From contig JAVBPT010000008.1 of NCBI GenBank assembly GCA_031549455.1, positions 1-28,166 of the forward strand: 28,166 nt of DNA. The letters are read 5' to 3'. The position numbers and the translations under genes were made by a program. Shown in pieces: positions 1 through 6,266 of the stretch (positions are counted from its first letter, which is position 1; each line of letters opens with the position of its first letter). Under the pieces are notes generated by a model. That model was not told where the DNA came from and did no database searches. It was given only the letters and a program-made list of their open reading frames with translations. Source of the DNA: JAVBPT01 sp031549455 (GTDB taxonomy: Bacteria; Bacillota; Clostridia; Lachnospirales; JAKSVV01).

Positions 1-41
1 GTGTTGTTTTTCCGAAATATTTATGCTATGATTGCTAATAT

Positions 42-114
42 GCTCTTATAGCTCAGTCGGTAGAGCGTTACCTTGGTAAGGTAGAGGTCACGGGTTCGAT
101 TCCCGTTAAGAGCT
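42..114 (+). tRNA. tRNA-Thr (anticodon GGT)
   Basis: A complete cloverleaf can be folded. The acceptor stem GCTCTTA pairs with TAAGAGC. The D stem is GCTC/GAGC. The anticodon stem TTACC/GGTAG carries the loop TTGGTAA, which gives anticodon GGT, and the T arm is ACGGG-TTCGATT-CCCGT. The discriminator base is T at 114 and no CCA is encoded. A strong hairpin terminator follows at once. Confidence 0.96.
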
Positions 115-120
115 TTTTGG

Positions 121-149
121 AAAAATCTATAGGTTACTATAGATTTTTT
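121..149 (+). terminator. Rho-independent terminator of tRNA-Thr
   Basis: The 12-bp stem AAAAATCTATAG/CTATAGATTTTT with loop GTTA sits 6 nt after the tRNA and ends in a T run. It closes the tRNA transcript before the BlaI promoter. Confidence 0.85.
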
Positions 150-222
150 AAGTGCGACAAAACGCAAATGGAGATATAATCAATGCAATGATCTTGCATT
201 TTCATTAAGTTATGAATATATC

Positions 223-250
223 TTGACAAATTGTTTTACTTGTGTAAAAT
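223..250 (+). promoter_or_regulatory. Promoter of the blaI-M56 operon
   Basis: A perfect -35 TTGACA (223-228) is separated by 16 bp from TAAAAT (245-250). The -10 lies inside the first operator dyad, as expected for a repressor-controlled promoter. Confidence 0.8.
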
Positions 251-269
251 ATATTCTACAAGAGTAAAA
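234..269. promoter_or_regulatory. Twin operator dyads for the BlaI-type repressor
   Basis: Two 16-bp dyads of the same design lie head to tail: TTTTAC-TTGT-GTAAAA (234-249) and TTCTAC-AAGA-GTAAAA (254-269). Their centres are 20 bp apart, about two helical turns, so two dimers could sit on the same DNA face. The first covers the -10 and the second covers the expected transcription start. The TAC...GTA core resembles BlaI/MecI operators (TACA/TGTA). Assignment to the adjacent repressor is inferred from position. Confidence 0.7.
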
Positions 270-286
270 TATAGAGAGGTATTAGA

Positions 287-658
287 ATGTCAAATGTTTC
301 AAAGATTATGGATAGTGAATATGAGGTTATGAAAGTATTGTGGTCCGAAAATCCGTTAACCGCAAACGAGGTGTATGCTATTCTTTCTGAAAAAAAGAAA
401 TGGAGTAAATCCACCGTTATCACACTCATTAATAGGCTTATCGACAAAGGAGTGGTGAACGGAACGAAAAGGGGCGTCTATTTTTATGAACCCCTCATTT
501 CGGAAACAGAATATAAAAACTATCATGCCGATAATTTGCTGAATAAACTATTTAATGGAAGTGCCAAAAATCTGCTGATCTATTTTTGTGATAATAAAAA
601 TATTACACTAGAAGATGTAGAGGAGCTTAAAAAAATGATTAAAAGCAAGGAGGTATAA
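287..658 (+). CDS. BlaI/MecI family winged-helix repressor
   Basis: This 123-residue protein has the length and layout of BlaI/MecI repressors. An N-terminal winged helix (about residues 8-72, with WSKSTVITLINRLIDKG as the recognition helix region) is followed by a short helical dimerisation tail. In this family the repressor binds a dyad upstream of its own operon and is inactivated by cleavage through a partner M56 metallopeptidase, here the next gene, which begins 1 nt after its stop codon. The ATG has AGAGAGG about 8 nt upstream. Autoregulation is likely, given the two dyads over the promoter. The regulated signal is unknown. No beta-lactamase gene is nearby, so a cell-wall or other envelope cue is as likely as a beta-lactam. 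Confidence 0.9.
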   Translation: MSNVSKIMDSEYEVMKVLWSENPLTANEVYAILSEKKKWSKSTVITLINRLIDKGVVNGTKRGVYFYEPLISETEYKNYHADNLLNKLFNGSAKNLLIYFCDNKNITLEDVEELKKMIKSKEV

Positions 659-659
659 A

Positions 660-2396
660 ATGTATTTCATTTTAGAAACTTCCTTCTGGGGTGCATGTCT
701 TATCGTTTTATTGCTCCTTTTTAATAAAGTTTTTCATCAAAAATTACCCAGCTGTTGGCATTACTATATTTGGATCATACCGCTTATTCGATTGCTCGTT
801 CCAGTATTTTTTACAGTAAGCGTTGAATCTAAGACACCATTTACAATGCCAGTGAACGAAAAGACATATGTAGAATATCAAAAGGAGAGCGACGCTAAGA
901 CTGGCCTATCGGATGAAACCAGTTCCATAAAGACCACCAACTCTGACGGACTAGAAGAGATCATGACAAACAGGCATTGGCTGATAGCGTATATTACACG
1001 GAAAAGTCTCTGTGCGATATGGATAAGTGTAGTCCTGATCATTGGTTTTTGGAAAGGAACGGCGTATCTCCTTTTCAAAAAGAAGATACTGATGAAAAGC
1101 AGGGACATTCCTGATCAATACAAACCCATTTTGTTACGGCAAGTAGAAAGCCTAAGGCTCAAAGCAAAGTTTAGGGTTTATATAAATGATGAGGCAGATT
1201 CTCCTTTTGCTTTTGGTTTGCTTTTTCCCAAAATCATTTTACCGGAAAGGGAGTACACAGACACGGAGCTAAAGTATATTTTTAGACATGAACTCACCCA
1301 TATAAAAAACCACGATTTACTGTTTACATGGTTATATGAAGTCGCAAAAGTAATCCACTGGTTTAACCCAATGCTCTATCTTGCAGCTAGATCTCTTTAT
1401 TTCCACCGTGAGGTATTCTGTGATGAGCAGGTCATAAGAAACGTTCCAATCGAAGAAAGGAAGGAATATAGTATGACAATTGTAAGTGTTATTAGTAGAG
1501 CCATTCACTCAAAAACGTCTATGTGTGTTTCTATGCATAGCAGCCAGTCAAATATCAAAAAGCGCATCTCTTTCATATTGAACAATCATTATCGTAAAAT
1601 CAGTGTCCCATTTATGCTTATGGTGACCATTATTGCAATACTGATCAGTGCTTGTACAAACATAAAATACCAGGAAAAGGGATATGGCAGCATTGAAAAA
1701 GACATCCATATCCTTGTTGTAGGGGTAGATGGTACCGGAGATAAAAATGCTAGAGCGGATGTCCTTATGGTGGTAAATTATGATGCGGAAGGAAATAAAA
1801 TAGATGTTATTTCTATTCCAAGGGATACCTATATCACCCTGTCAGAAGAAACCTTTTCGGAGCTTTCTGCGCATAGTGCAATGGAAATACCAAAGGATAT
1901 GAAAGTTAGTAACTTGATGACTTATGCAAATGGCAATATGGATGTACTTGGAAAAGAAATAGGATACTTACTTAATGTGCCTATAAACGATTATGTAAAA
2001 ATAGATATGCCCGCTTTCAAGAAAATGATCGATGCGATTGGCGGAGTTGAATTGAACGTTCCGCAGAGAATGGTTTACTATGACCCTACACAAAATTTGA
2101 CCATTGATTTACAGATGGGGGATCAATTATTAAATGGTGATATGGCGTTGCAACTGGTTCGCTACCGCGGTTATATACACGGGGATATTGACAGGATTCG
2201 TCTTCAGCAAGAGCTTTTATCAGCATTGTATCAGAAAATGATCGAAGGAAATAATCAGCTAGAAAAAATATTGGTCATGTTTGATATTTTAATCAAAAAT
2301 ACAGAAACAAGTATAACGGCAAAAGATATTATGGGATATGAAGAGTATATTAAAAAGACAGAAAGTGATGGTTTGACATTTTCTATTATACAATAA
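660..2396 (+). CDS. M56 (BlaR1-type) membrane metallopeptidase fused to a C-terminal LCP domain
   Basis: Residues 1-330 form a BlaR1/MecR1-like M56 peptidase. Membrane segments lie at about 3-22, 35-55 and 112-134. The zinc motif HELTH is at about 210-214 and is followed by the usual downstream acidic region (HREVFCDEQV). A last membrane segment spans about 303-323. Classical BlaR1 then carries an extracellular penicillin-binding sensor. Here residues 348-578 instead match a LytR-CpsA-Psr domain: IHILVVGVDG at the start, SIPRDTYI in the middle and RYRGYIHGDIDRIRLQQELL near the end. The canonical D-x-x-R-x-x-R-Q-Q reads DIDRIRLQQ, so the second Arg is displaced by one position. LCP proteins bind polyprenyl-pyrophosphate and attach glycopolymers to the wall, so the domain could act as a lipid-linked precursor sensor. 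RBS AAGGAGGT precedes the ATG. It forms a two-gene operon with the repressor. Confidence 0.87.
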   Translation: MYFILETSFWGACLIVLLLLFNKVFHQKLPSCWHYYIWIIPLIRLLVPVFFTVSVESKTPFTMPVNEKTYVEYQKESDAKTGLSDETSSIKTTNSDGLEEIMTNRHWLIAYITRKSLCAIWISVVLIIGFWKGTAYLLFKKKILMKSRDIPDQYKPILLRQVESLRLKAKFRVYINDEADSPFAFGLLFPKIILPEREYTDTELKYIFRHELTHIKNHDLLFTWLYEVAKVIHWFNPMLYLAARSLYFHREVFCDEQVIRNVPIEERKEYSMTIVSVISRAIHSKTSMCVSMHSSQSNIKKRISFILNNHYRKISVPFMLMVTIIAILISACTNIKYQEKGYGSIEKDIHILVVGVDGTGDKNARADVLMVVNYDAEGNKIDVISIPRDTYITLSEETFSELSAHSAMEIPKDMKVSNLMTYANGNMDVLGKEIGYLLNVPINDYVKIDMPAFKKMIDAIGGVELNVPQRMVYYDPTQNLTIDLQMGDQLLNGDMALQLVRYRGYIHGDIDRIRLQQELLSALYQKMIEGNNQLEKILVMFDILIKNTETSITAKDIMGYEEYIKKTESDGLTFSIIQ

Positions 2397-2460
2397 GTAT
2401 ACTTAGAAAATCAGTATGCATCAGACAACCTAGATCAATTTAAAATTTTTCACTTTAAAC

Positions 2461-2489
2461 TTTACAGTTCTTTAAAATTAGTGTAAGAT
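2461..2489 (+). promoter_or_regulatory. Putative promoter of the small membrane protein gene
   Basis: TTTACA (2461-2466) and TAAGAT (2484-2489) are separated by exactly 17 bp, and a strong RBS follows about 46 nt later. Confidence 0.5.
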
Positions 2490-2549
2490 AGAAAATAATT
2501 AACTTAACTATTGCATAATTTAGTTGGAAATTTTAGAGGAGGGTCATTT

Positions 2550-2750
2550 ATGATGTTAAATTATGTCCTTATGGCATGTACAGCAATCTATTCTATTGCC
2601 GGAATTATTTTCTGGAAAACGGGGAGAGCCAGTATTAAACCAATTACAACCATTTTTGCCATTCTACTATTTATCTTAGCACTGGTGGCGACCTGTATGG
2701 GCATTACCTACACAGAGCTTCGATATATGATTGAAGGTGTTGCACAATAA
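2550..2750 (+). CDS. Small two-TM membrane protein, unknown function
   Basis: This 66-residue hydrophobic protein has two probable membrane helices (about residues 3-20 and 31-52), a short basic loop (KTGRASIK) between them, and a soluble tail. The ATG at 2550 was chosen over an in-frame start at 2511 because AGAGGAGGG sits about 7 nt upstream. No family is recognised. It has its own promoter-like sequence and a shared bidirectional terminator, so it is probably monocistronic. Confidence 0.6.
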   Translation: MMLNYVLMACTAIYSIAGIIFWKTGRASIKPITTIFAILLFILALVATCMGITYTELRYMIEGVAQ

Positions 2751-2760
2751 AGAATCACAA

Positions 2761-2790
2761 AAATAACAGCCGTATGGCTGTTATTTTTTT
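2761..2790. terminator. Bidirectional terminator between small ORF and sigF
   Basis: The 11-bp stem AAATAACAGCC/GGCTGTTATTT with loop GTAT has a T run on its 3' side. It closes the plus-strand small gene. It also begins directly at the stop of the convergent sigF gene and so can serve the spoIIA operon. Confidence 0.85.
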
Positions 2791-3487
2791 ATATCAACAA
2801 GATTTTTTTGATTTTACTAAGTGCTTCCTTCTCAATCCGTGAGACCTTTACCTGAGACATTTTATATTTTCGTCCGATTTCATCCTGCTTCTCTTCTTTT
2901 AAATACCTGAGCAAAATTACTTTTCGCTCAATCGGCTCCAATTTTTTTAAGACCTCAATAAACATCAACCGGTTTAAAACATTTTCTTCCACATCCTCTT
3001 GGTCCCTCAGTTCACCGTATGCCGGACCCTCCTCACTCATTTTCTCAATCGAGCTAATATTAATCTGACTATTGAGTGCAATAATCACCTCGTCCTTGTC
3101 TATGTTCAATTCAATAGCAATTTCACAAATTGTGATATCCCGGTTATGTTTAAGCAGATATCGTTCTTTTACCTCCGCAATCTTTCGAACATGGTCTTTT
3201 ACGCTTCTGCTCATCTTAATCATACCATCTTCTCGTAAGTACATCTTGATCTCACCCAGGATGAGCGGAAAGGCATAGGTCGAAAACTTGACATTTTGCT
3301 TGATGTCAAACTTTCGAATTGCCTTCACAAGACCAATGCATCCGATCTGAAATAGATCTTCCTCACTCACTCCCGTATGAATTCTTTTGACAATAGACCA
3401 AACCAGTCTGACATTATTTTTTACGATCTTCTCTTCCGCATTTTTATCCCCATCCTTGGCTTTCAACAACAATTCTTCTAATTCCAT
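2789..3487 (-). CDS. sigF: RNA polymerase sporulation sigma factor SigF
   Basis: This is the forespore-specific sigma factor and third gene of the spoIIA operon. The 232-residue protein has the usual sigma-70 layout: region 2 with EEDLFQIGCIGLVKAIRKFD and FSTYAFPLILGEI (about 42-82), a short region 3, and a region 4 helix-turn-helix (QDEIGRKYKMSQVKVSRIEK, about 200-220). Its ATG overlaps the spoIIAB stop by one base, so the two are translationally coupled. It is held inactive by SpoIIAB until SpoIIAA releases it in the forespore. Gene order and sequence together make the assignment firm, although it is slightly shorter than the Bacillus protein (about 255 residues). Confidence 0.95.
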   Translation of the reverse strand: MELEELLLKAKDGDKNAEEKIVKNNVRLVWSIVKRIHTGVSEEDLFQIGCIGLVKAIRKFDIKQNVKFSTYAFPLILGEIKMYLREDGMIKMSRSVKDHVRKIAEVKERYLLKHNRDITICEIAIELNIDKDEVIIALNSQINISSIEKMSEEGPAYGELRDQEDVEENVLNRLMFIEVLKKLEPIERKVILLRYLKEEKQDEIGRKYKMSQVKVSRIEKEALSKIKKILLI

Positions 3488-3906
3488 TAAATTTTTTTCT
3501 CTAAAACCACTTTGGTCCCTTTGCCACTTCCTGAATACACCTCAAGATGATCCACAAAAGACTCCATAATTGTAAAACCCATCCCTGCTCTTTCTAACTC
3601 TGGCCTTGTCGTAAAATTCTTTTCTTTCACTTTTTTTAAATCTTTTATTCCACGCCCCGTATCAATCACTTCTATATGTACCTTGTCCTTTCGTATCTCC
3701 ATATGAAGATTTATGTTCTCGCTTGGTGTGTCGTAGGCATGAATGATCGAGTTGGTCACCGCCTCCGAAACCGCAGTTTTTAGCTCATTCACCCAAGAGA
3801 CGGTAGGGTCTAAATAGGATACAAAGCTTGCTACTGCTGTTCTTGCAAGCATCTCATTTTCCGATCTGCTTTGAAAACGAATACTCATACTATTTATACA
3901 ATCCAT
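3487..3906 (-). CDS. spoIIAB: Anti-sigma-F factor / serine kinase SpoIIAB
   Basis: This GHKL-fold protein binds and inhibits SigF and phosphorylates SpoIIAA. The ATP-binding motifs are clear: N box SEAVTNSIIHAY, G1 box VIDTGRGI and G2 box ERAGMGFTIME. The start is placed at ATG 3906, giving 139 residues beginning MDCINSMSIRF. GTGAGG lies 5 nt upstream of it, whereas the longer reading begins at a TTG inside spoIIAA. It follows the spoIIAA stop by 7 nt and overlaps sigF by one base. Confidence 0.94.
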   Translation of the reverse strand: MDCINSMSIRFQSRSENEMLARTAVASFVSYLDPTVSWVNELKTAVSEAVTNSIIHAYDTPSENINLHMEIRKDKVHIEVIDTGRGIKDLKKVKEKNFTTRPELERAGMGFTIMESFVDHLEVYSGSGKGTKVVLEKKI

Positions 3907-3913
3907 AAAAACC

Positions 3914-4240
3914 TCACTTCTTTCCAATCAACGTTTCAAGAGAAGATTTCTCAATTACTCGATACATTCCAGACATGCTAAAAATTCGATCTACTTGTTC
4001 GTTAACATTGGTCACGTAAACTTGTCCTCCACGATCATTCACTTTTTTAAATCTGCCCAGAATCATGCCCACTCCAGAACTATCCAAAAAGCTAATGTTC
4101 TTTAGGTTGAAAACAATGTTCTTGGTGTTTGTTTTATCATACTCCAAGTCCACACTCGTTTTGATCTGTTTGCAGGTATGTTCGTCAATCTCCCCTTCCA
4201 GATCAATCACAAGATATGTGCCCTCTTTTTTTATATTCAT
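3914..4240 (-). CDS. spoIIAA: Anti-anti-sigma factor SpoIIAA
   Basis: This 108-residue STAS-domain protein is the first gene of the spoIIA operon. The phosphorylatable serine lies in the motif FLDSSGVGMILGRF, which matches the SpoIIAA signature. In the dephosphorylated state it displaces SigF from SpoIIAB, and SpoIIAB phosphorylates it to switch it off. The ATG at 4240 has GGAGGG about 6 nt upstream. SpoIIE is expected as its phosphatase but is not in this window. Confidence 0.94.
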   Translation of the reverse strand: MNIKKEGTYLVIDLEGEIDEHTCKQIKTSVDLEYDKTNTKNIVFNLKNISFLDSSGVGMILGRFKKVNDRGGQVYVTNVNEQVDRIFSMSGMYRVIEKSSLETLIGKK

Positions 4241-4261
4241 ACGCCCTCCATCCTTCTATTA

Positions 4262-4289
4262 AGTGTAGCAAAATAGCTGTAAGAGTCAA
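4262..4289 (-). promoter_or_regulatory. Putative promoter of the spoIIA operon
   Basis: On the minus strand TTGACT (4284-4289) and TACACT (4262-4267) are spaced by 16 bp and lie about 22 nt upstream of the spoIIAA ATG. This looks like a sigma-A-type promoter. I could not find a convincing sigma-H motif (AGGAWWT / GAAT), which is the usual class for this operon in Bacillus. Confidence 0.5.
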
Positions 4290-4370
4290 CAAAATCTCAT
4301 CTACACTTTCTTTCACATATACATATATTTTAACTTTTTATTCTCTGTTTATTCCTTTTTCTAAAAAATA

Positions 4371-4379
4371 TGCTATACT
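4371..4379 (+). promoter_or_regulatory. Extended -10 promoter element of the traX-like gene
   Basis: TGCTATACT is an extended -10 (TGn-TATACT) about 20 nt before the start codon. No good -35 is visible, as is common for extended -10 promoters. Confidence 0.5.
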
Positions 4380-4398
4380 TATTTCCAAAAGGTGGATT

Positions 4399-5334
4399 AT
4401 GTATTTATTGTTTTTAAAGCTTATTGCACTTCTTGCCATGGTGATTGATCACGTGGGGTATCTACTGAATGTAGCAGATATGAGGCTCATTGGCCGTATC
4501 TCTTTCCCAATTTATGCTTATCTAATCGGGAAGGGATGCCTTTTAACCAAAAAACCCGAGAAGAGAGTTTTGAAGCTACTCATAACCGCCGTCTTTTCTC
4601 TGCCTATCTATTGCACACTATTTGATGTGCCTGACTACAATGTTTTAAACATTGTGTTTGTATATACATTTTTTTCTTTTGTTGTATTTCTAGCAAAAAA
4701 GTATGAACTCAGACCAAAACGCGAACTAGTCCTTTTTCTATTTTTTTGTGCCATACTAACCGGAGGTTCCATCTTCTTACTCAAAGATACCGGCCATAGT
4801 CTATTTCTTTTAGCAAACCCTTTTTTATACTCACTAGAACAGATTTCAATTCTTGTTTTGAATGGGATTGATCTCCTTATCCTTCCATTGCTTTATTACG
4901 CATATAACTACCTGAAAAAGAAAACATCCAAACCATTCTATGAAACCATCTTGTTTATCACTGCGCTACATGCTTTTTATATTGTCTATCTACTGGTTAC
5001 ACAATATACTGGTTTTTACCTTGATATAGAATATGGCCTATATGGCTTTCTGGTTATTTATATTTTTTATCAATTCAAAAATCTCTTTCTTGTTGCCTTC
5101 GCTTTTATTGCCCTAAATCTATTTTATTACTATGATTTTAAGGCAGATGCCATCACCAGTGTCCAATTTTTTTCCATTCTATCTTTGCTTTTTATCTTAC
5201 CCGAACCTTATATCAAACAAAAAGAATACAATCGTCCAAAGAATTTTTTTGTCAAAAACCTCTTTTACATCATGTATCCTTTACACTTGTTGATTTTACT
5301 CATTTTAAAAAATCTTTTTCATTGGGGTTACTAG
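4399..5334 (+). CDS. TraX-like multi-spanning membrane protein
   Basis: The 311-residue protein is hydrophobic throughout, with about 8-10 probable helices. It opens with the TraX-family signature: LKLIALLAMVIDHVGYLL followed by RLIGRISFPIYAYLIGKG. TraX is the F-pilin acetylase, and chromosomal Firmicute members belong to the same acyltransferase-like family but have no established substrate. The ATG at 4399 is chosen over a far upstream in-frame ATG that lies inside spoIIAA. AAAGGTGG precedes it and an extended -10 lies just before. The 3' end overlaps the convergent patatin gene by 4 bp. Nothing suggests that it belongs to the neighbouring mobile element. Confidence 0.75.
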   Translation: MYLLFLKLIALLAMVIDHVGYLLNVADMRLIGRISFPIYAYLIGKGCLLTKKPEKRVLKLLITAVFSLPIYCTLFDVPDYNVLNIVFVYTFFSFVVFLAKKYELRPKRELVLFLFFCAILTGGSIFLLKDTGHSLFLLANPFLYSLEQISILVLNGIDLLILPLLYYAYNYLKKKTSKPFYETILFITALHAFYIVYLLVTQYTGFYLDIEYGLYGFLVIYIFYQFKNLFLVAFAFIALNLFYYYDFKADAITSVQFFSILSLLFILPEPYIKQKEYNRPKNFFVKNLFYIMYPLHLLILLILKNLFHWGY

Positions 5335-6266
5335 ATCAGTTTGCTGATCATGGTATCAAATTTCTGCTTGTTCTTTTTGATGTACTGTTCTGTCAATCTT
5401 TCAAGCCCACGTAGATTTTCAGGCTTTATATTGTCCATCTGCATATAGTTTTTAGGAAGCTTTATCTGGAATCGATGGTAGTGATAATCTTCCTTTTTTT
5501 TGTCCATATTTAGAAAGTTATTGAGCTGATAGTCCGCCATTTGGCTTTGCCCAGTCATACCGATGTCGATGATTCTTCTTGCCCACATCATAAGACCCCA
5601 GGAATCAATCTCGTTTTTTTTATATTTGGGGAGATATTGCCCCGTTCCTAGAGACACCACCAATGCATCCCTGCAGTCATGCGTCCTTTCTAATAGTTCG
5701 ATCATTCCATAAACCGCACTATTATTGGCATAGATTCCCGCATCCACAAACATAGAATTGTTTAGAGAATAGGGTCTAAAATAGGTGGGCGCCGCCGCCG
5801 CCGCGCAGATAATATCCACAAGCTTATAGTTATACTGCTCCTCATTTTTGGCATACTGCGTCTCAAAGAACACCGCCTTCCTATTTCTCAGATCGTAGGC
5901 AGGAATAATGATATCTTTTTGGATCTCTCTTAAAGTGGCCTTTCCAAAGTAGGATTCTACAACCTTTTTTAGATTTTGTATATCATAACGAATAGCGCCT
6001 AGCGATATCAAATGATGACATACACTCAGAATGCTCTTTTTGAAGATTTGTTTCCCATAATTAAAGTAAATGGATTTAAGCTCCTTGGCCGTATAAGCAG
6101 GCTTGTCACCCTTTAGAATGGTAAGTCCCAACGTCAAAATGGCCCCTGTAGAGGTTCCTGCAATGACATCAAATAGGTCAGCTATCCTTTTCCCCGTTTC
6201 CTTTTCTATGTATTCGAGCATAACAGCTGGGATGATCCCTCTCATCTCCTCGGAAATGATACTCAC
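5331..6266 (-). CDS. Patatin-like phospholipase, 5' end displaced by element insertion
   Basis: This is most of a patatin-type lipid acyl hydrolase. The nucleophile elbow GTSTG puts the catalytic Ser at residue 39. The second dyad residue is Asp175 in FVDAGIYANNSA, where DGG/DGA is usual. Patatins begin with an oxyanion loop DGGGxRG followed by IIPA. Here the reading starts at a GTG (6266) as MSIISEEMRGIIPAVML, so the DGGG part is missing and the first eight or so residues come from recombinase DNA. Joining any of the three 5' fragments further along (starts at 13122, 14863 and 15891) at the shared AGAGGG core restores MESKKKKVLCIDGGGxRG-IIPAV in frame, about 319 residues. The protein is therefore probably inactive in this arrangement. 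There is no strong RBS before the GTG. Promoter and RBS lie on the displaced 5' fragments. Confidence 0.85.
   Translation of the reverse strand: MSIISEEMRGIIPAVMLEYIEKETGKRIADLFDVIAGTSTGAILTLGLTILKGDKPAYTAKELKSIYFNYGKQIFKKSILSVCHHLISLGAIRYDIQNLKKVVESYFGKATLREIQKDIIIPAYDLRNRKAVFFETQYAKNEEQYNYKLVDIICAAAAAPTYFRPYSLNNSMFVDAGIYANNSAVYGMIELLERTHDCRDALVVSLGTGQYLPKYKKNEIDSWGLMMWARRIIDIGMTGQSQMADYQLNNFLNMDKKKEDYHYHRFQIKLPKNYMQMDNIKPENLRGLERLTEQYIKKNKQKFDTMISKLI

Noticed and set aside
3487..3927. TTG start at 3927 for spoIIAB.
   Set aside because: It overlaps spoIIAA and has a poorer RBS. ATG 3906 with GTGAGG fits the family N-terminus better.
4216..4398. Upstream extension of the TraX-like frame.
   Set aside because: The region is antisense to spoIIAA and its promoter, and TraX homology begins at the ATG at 4399.
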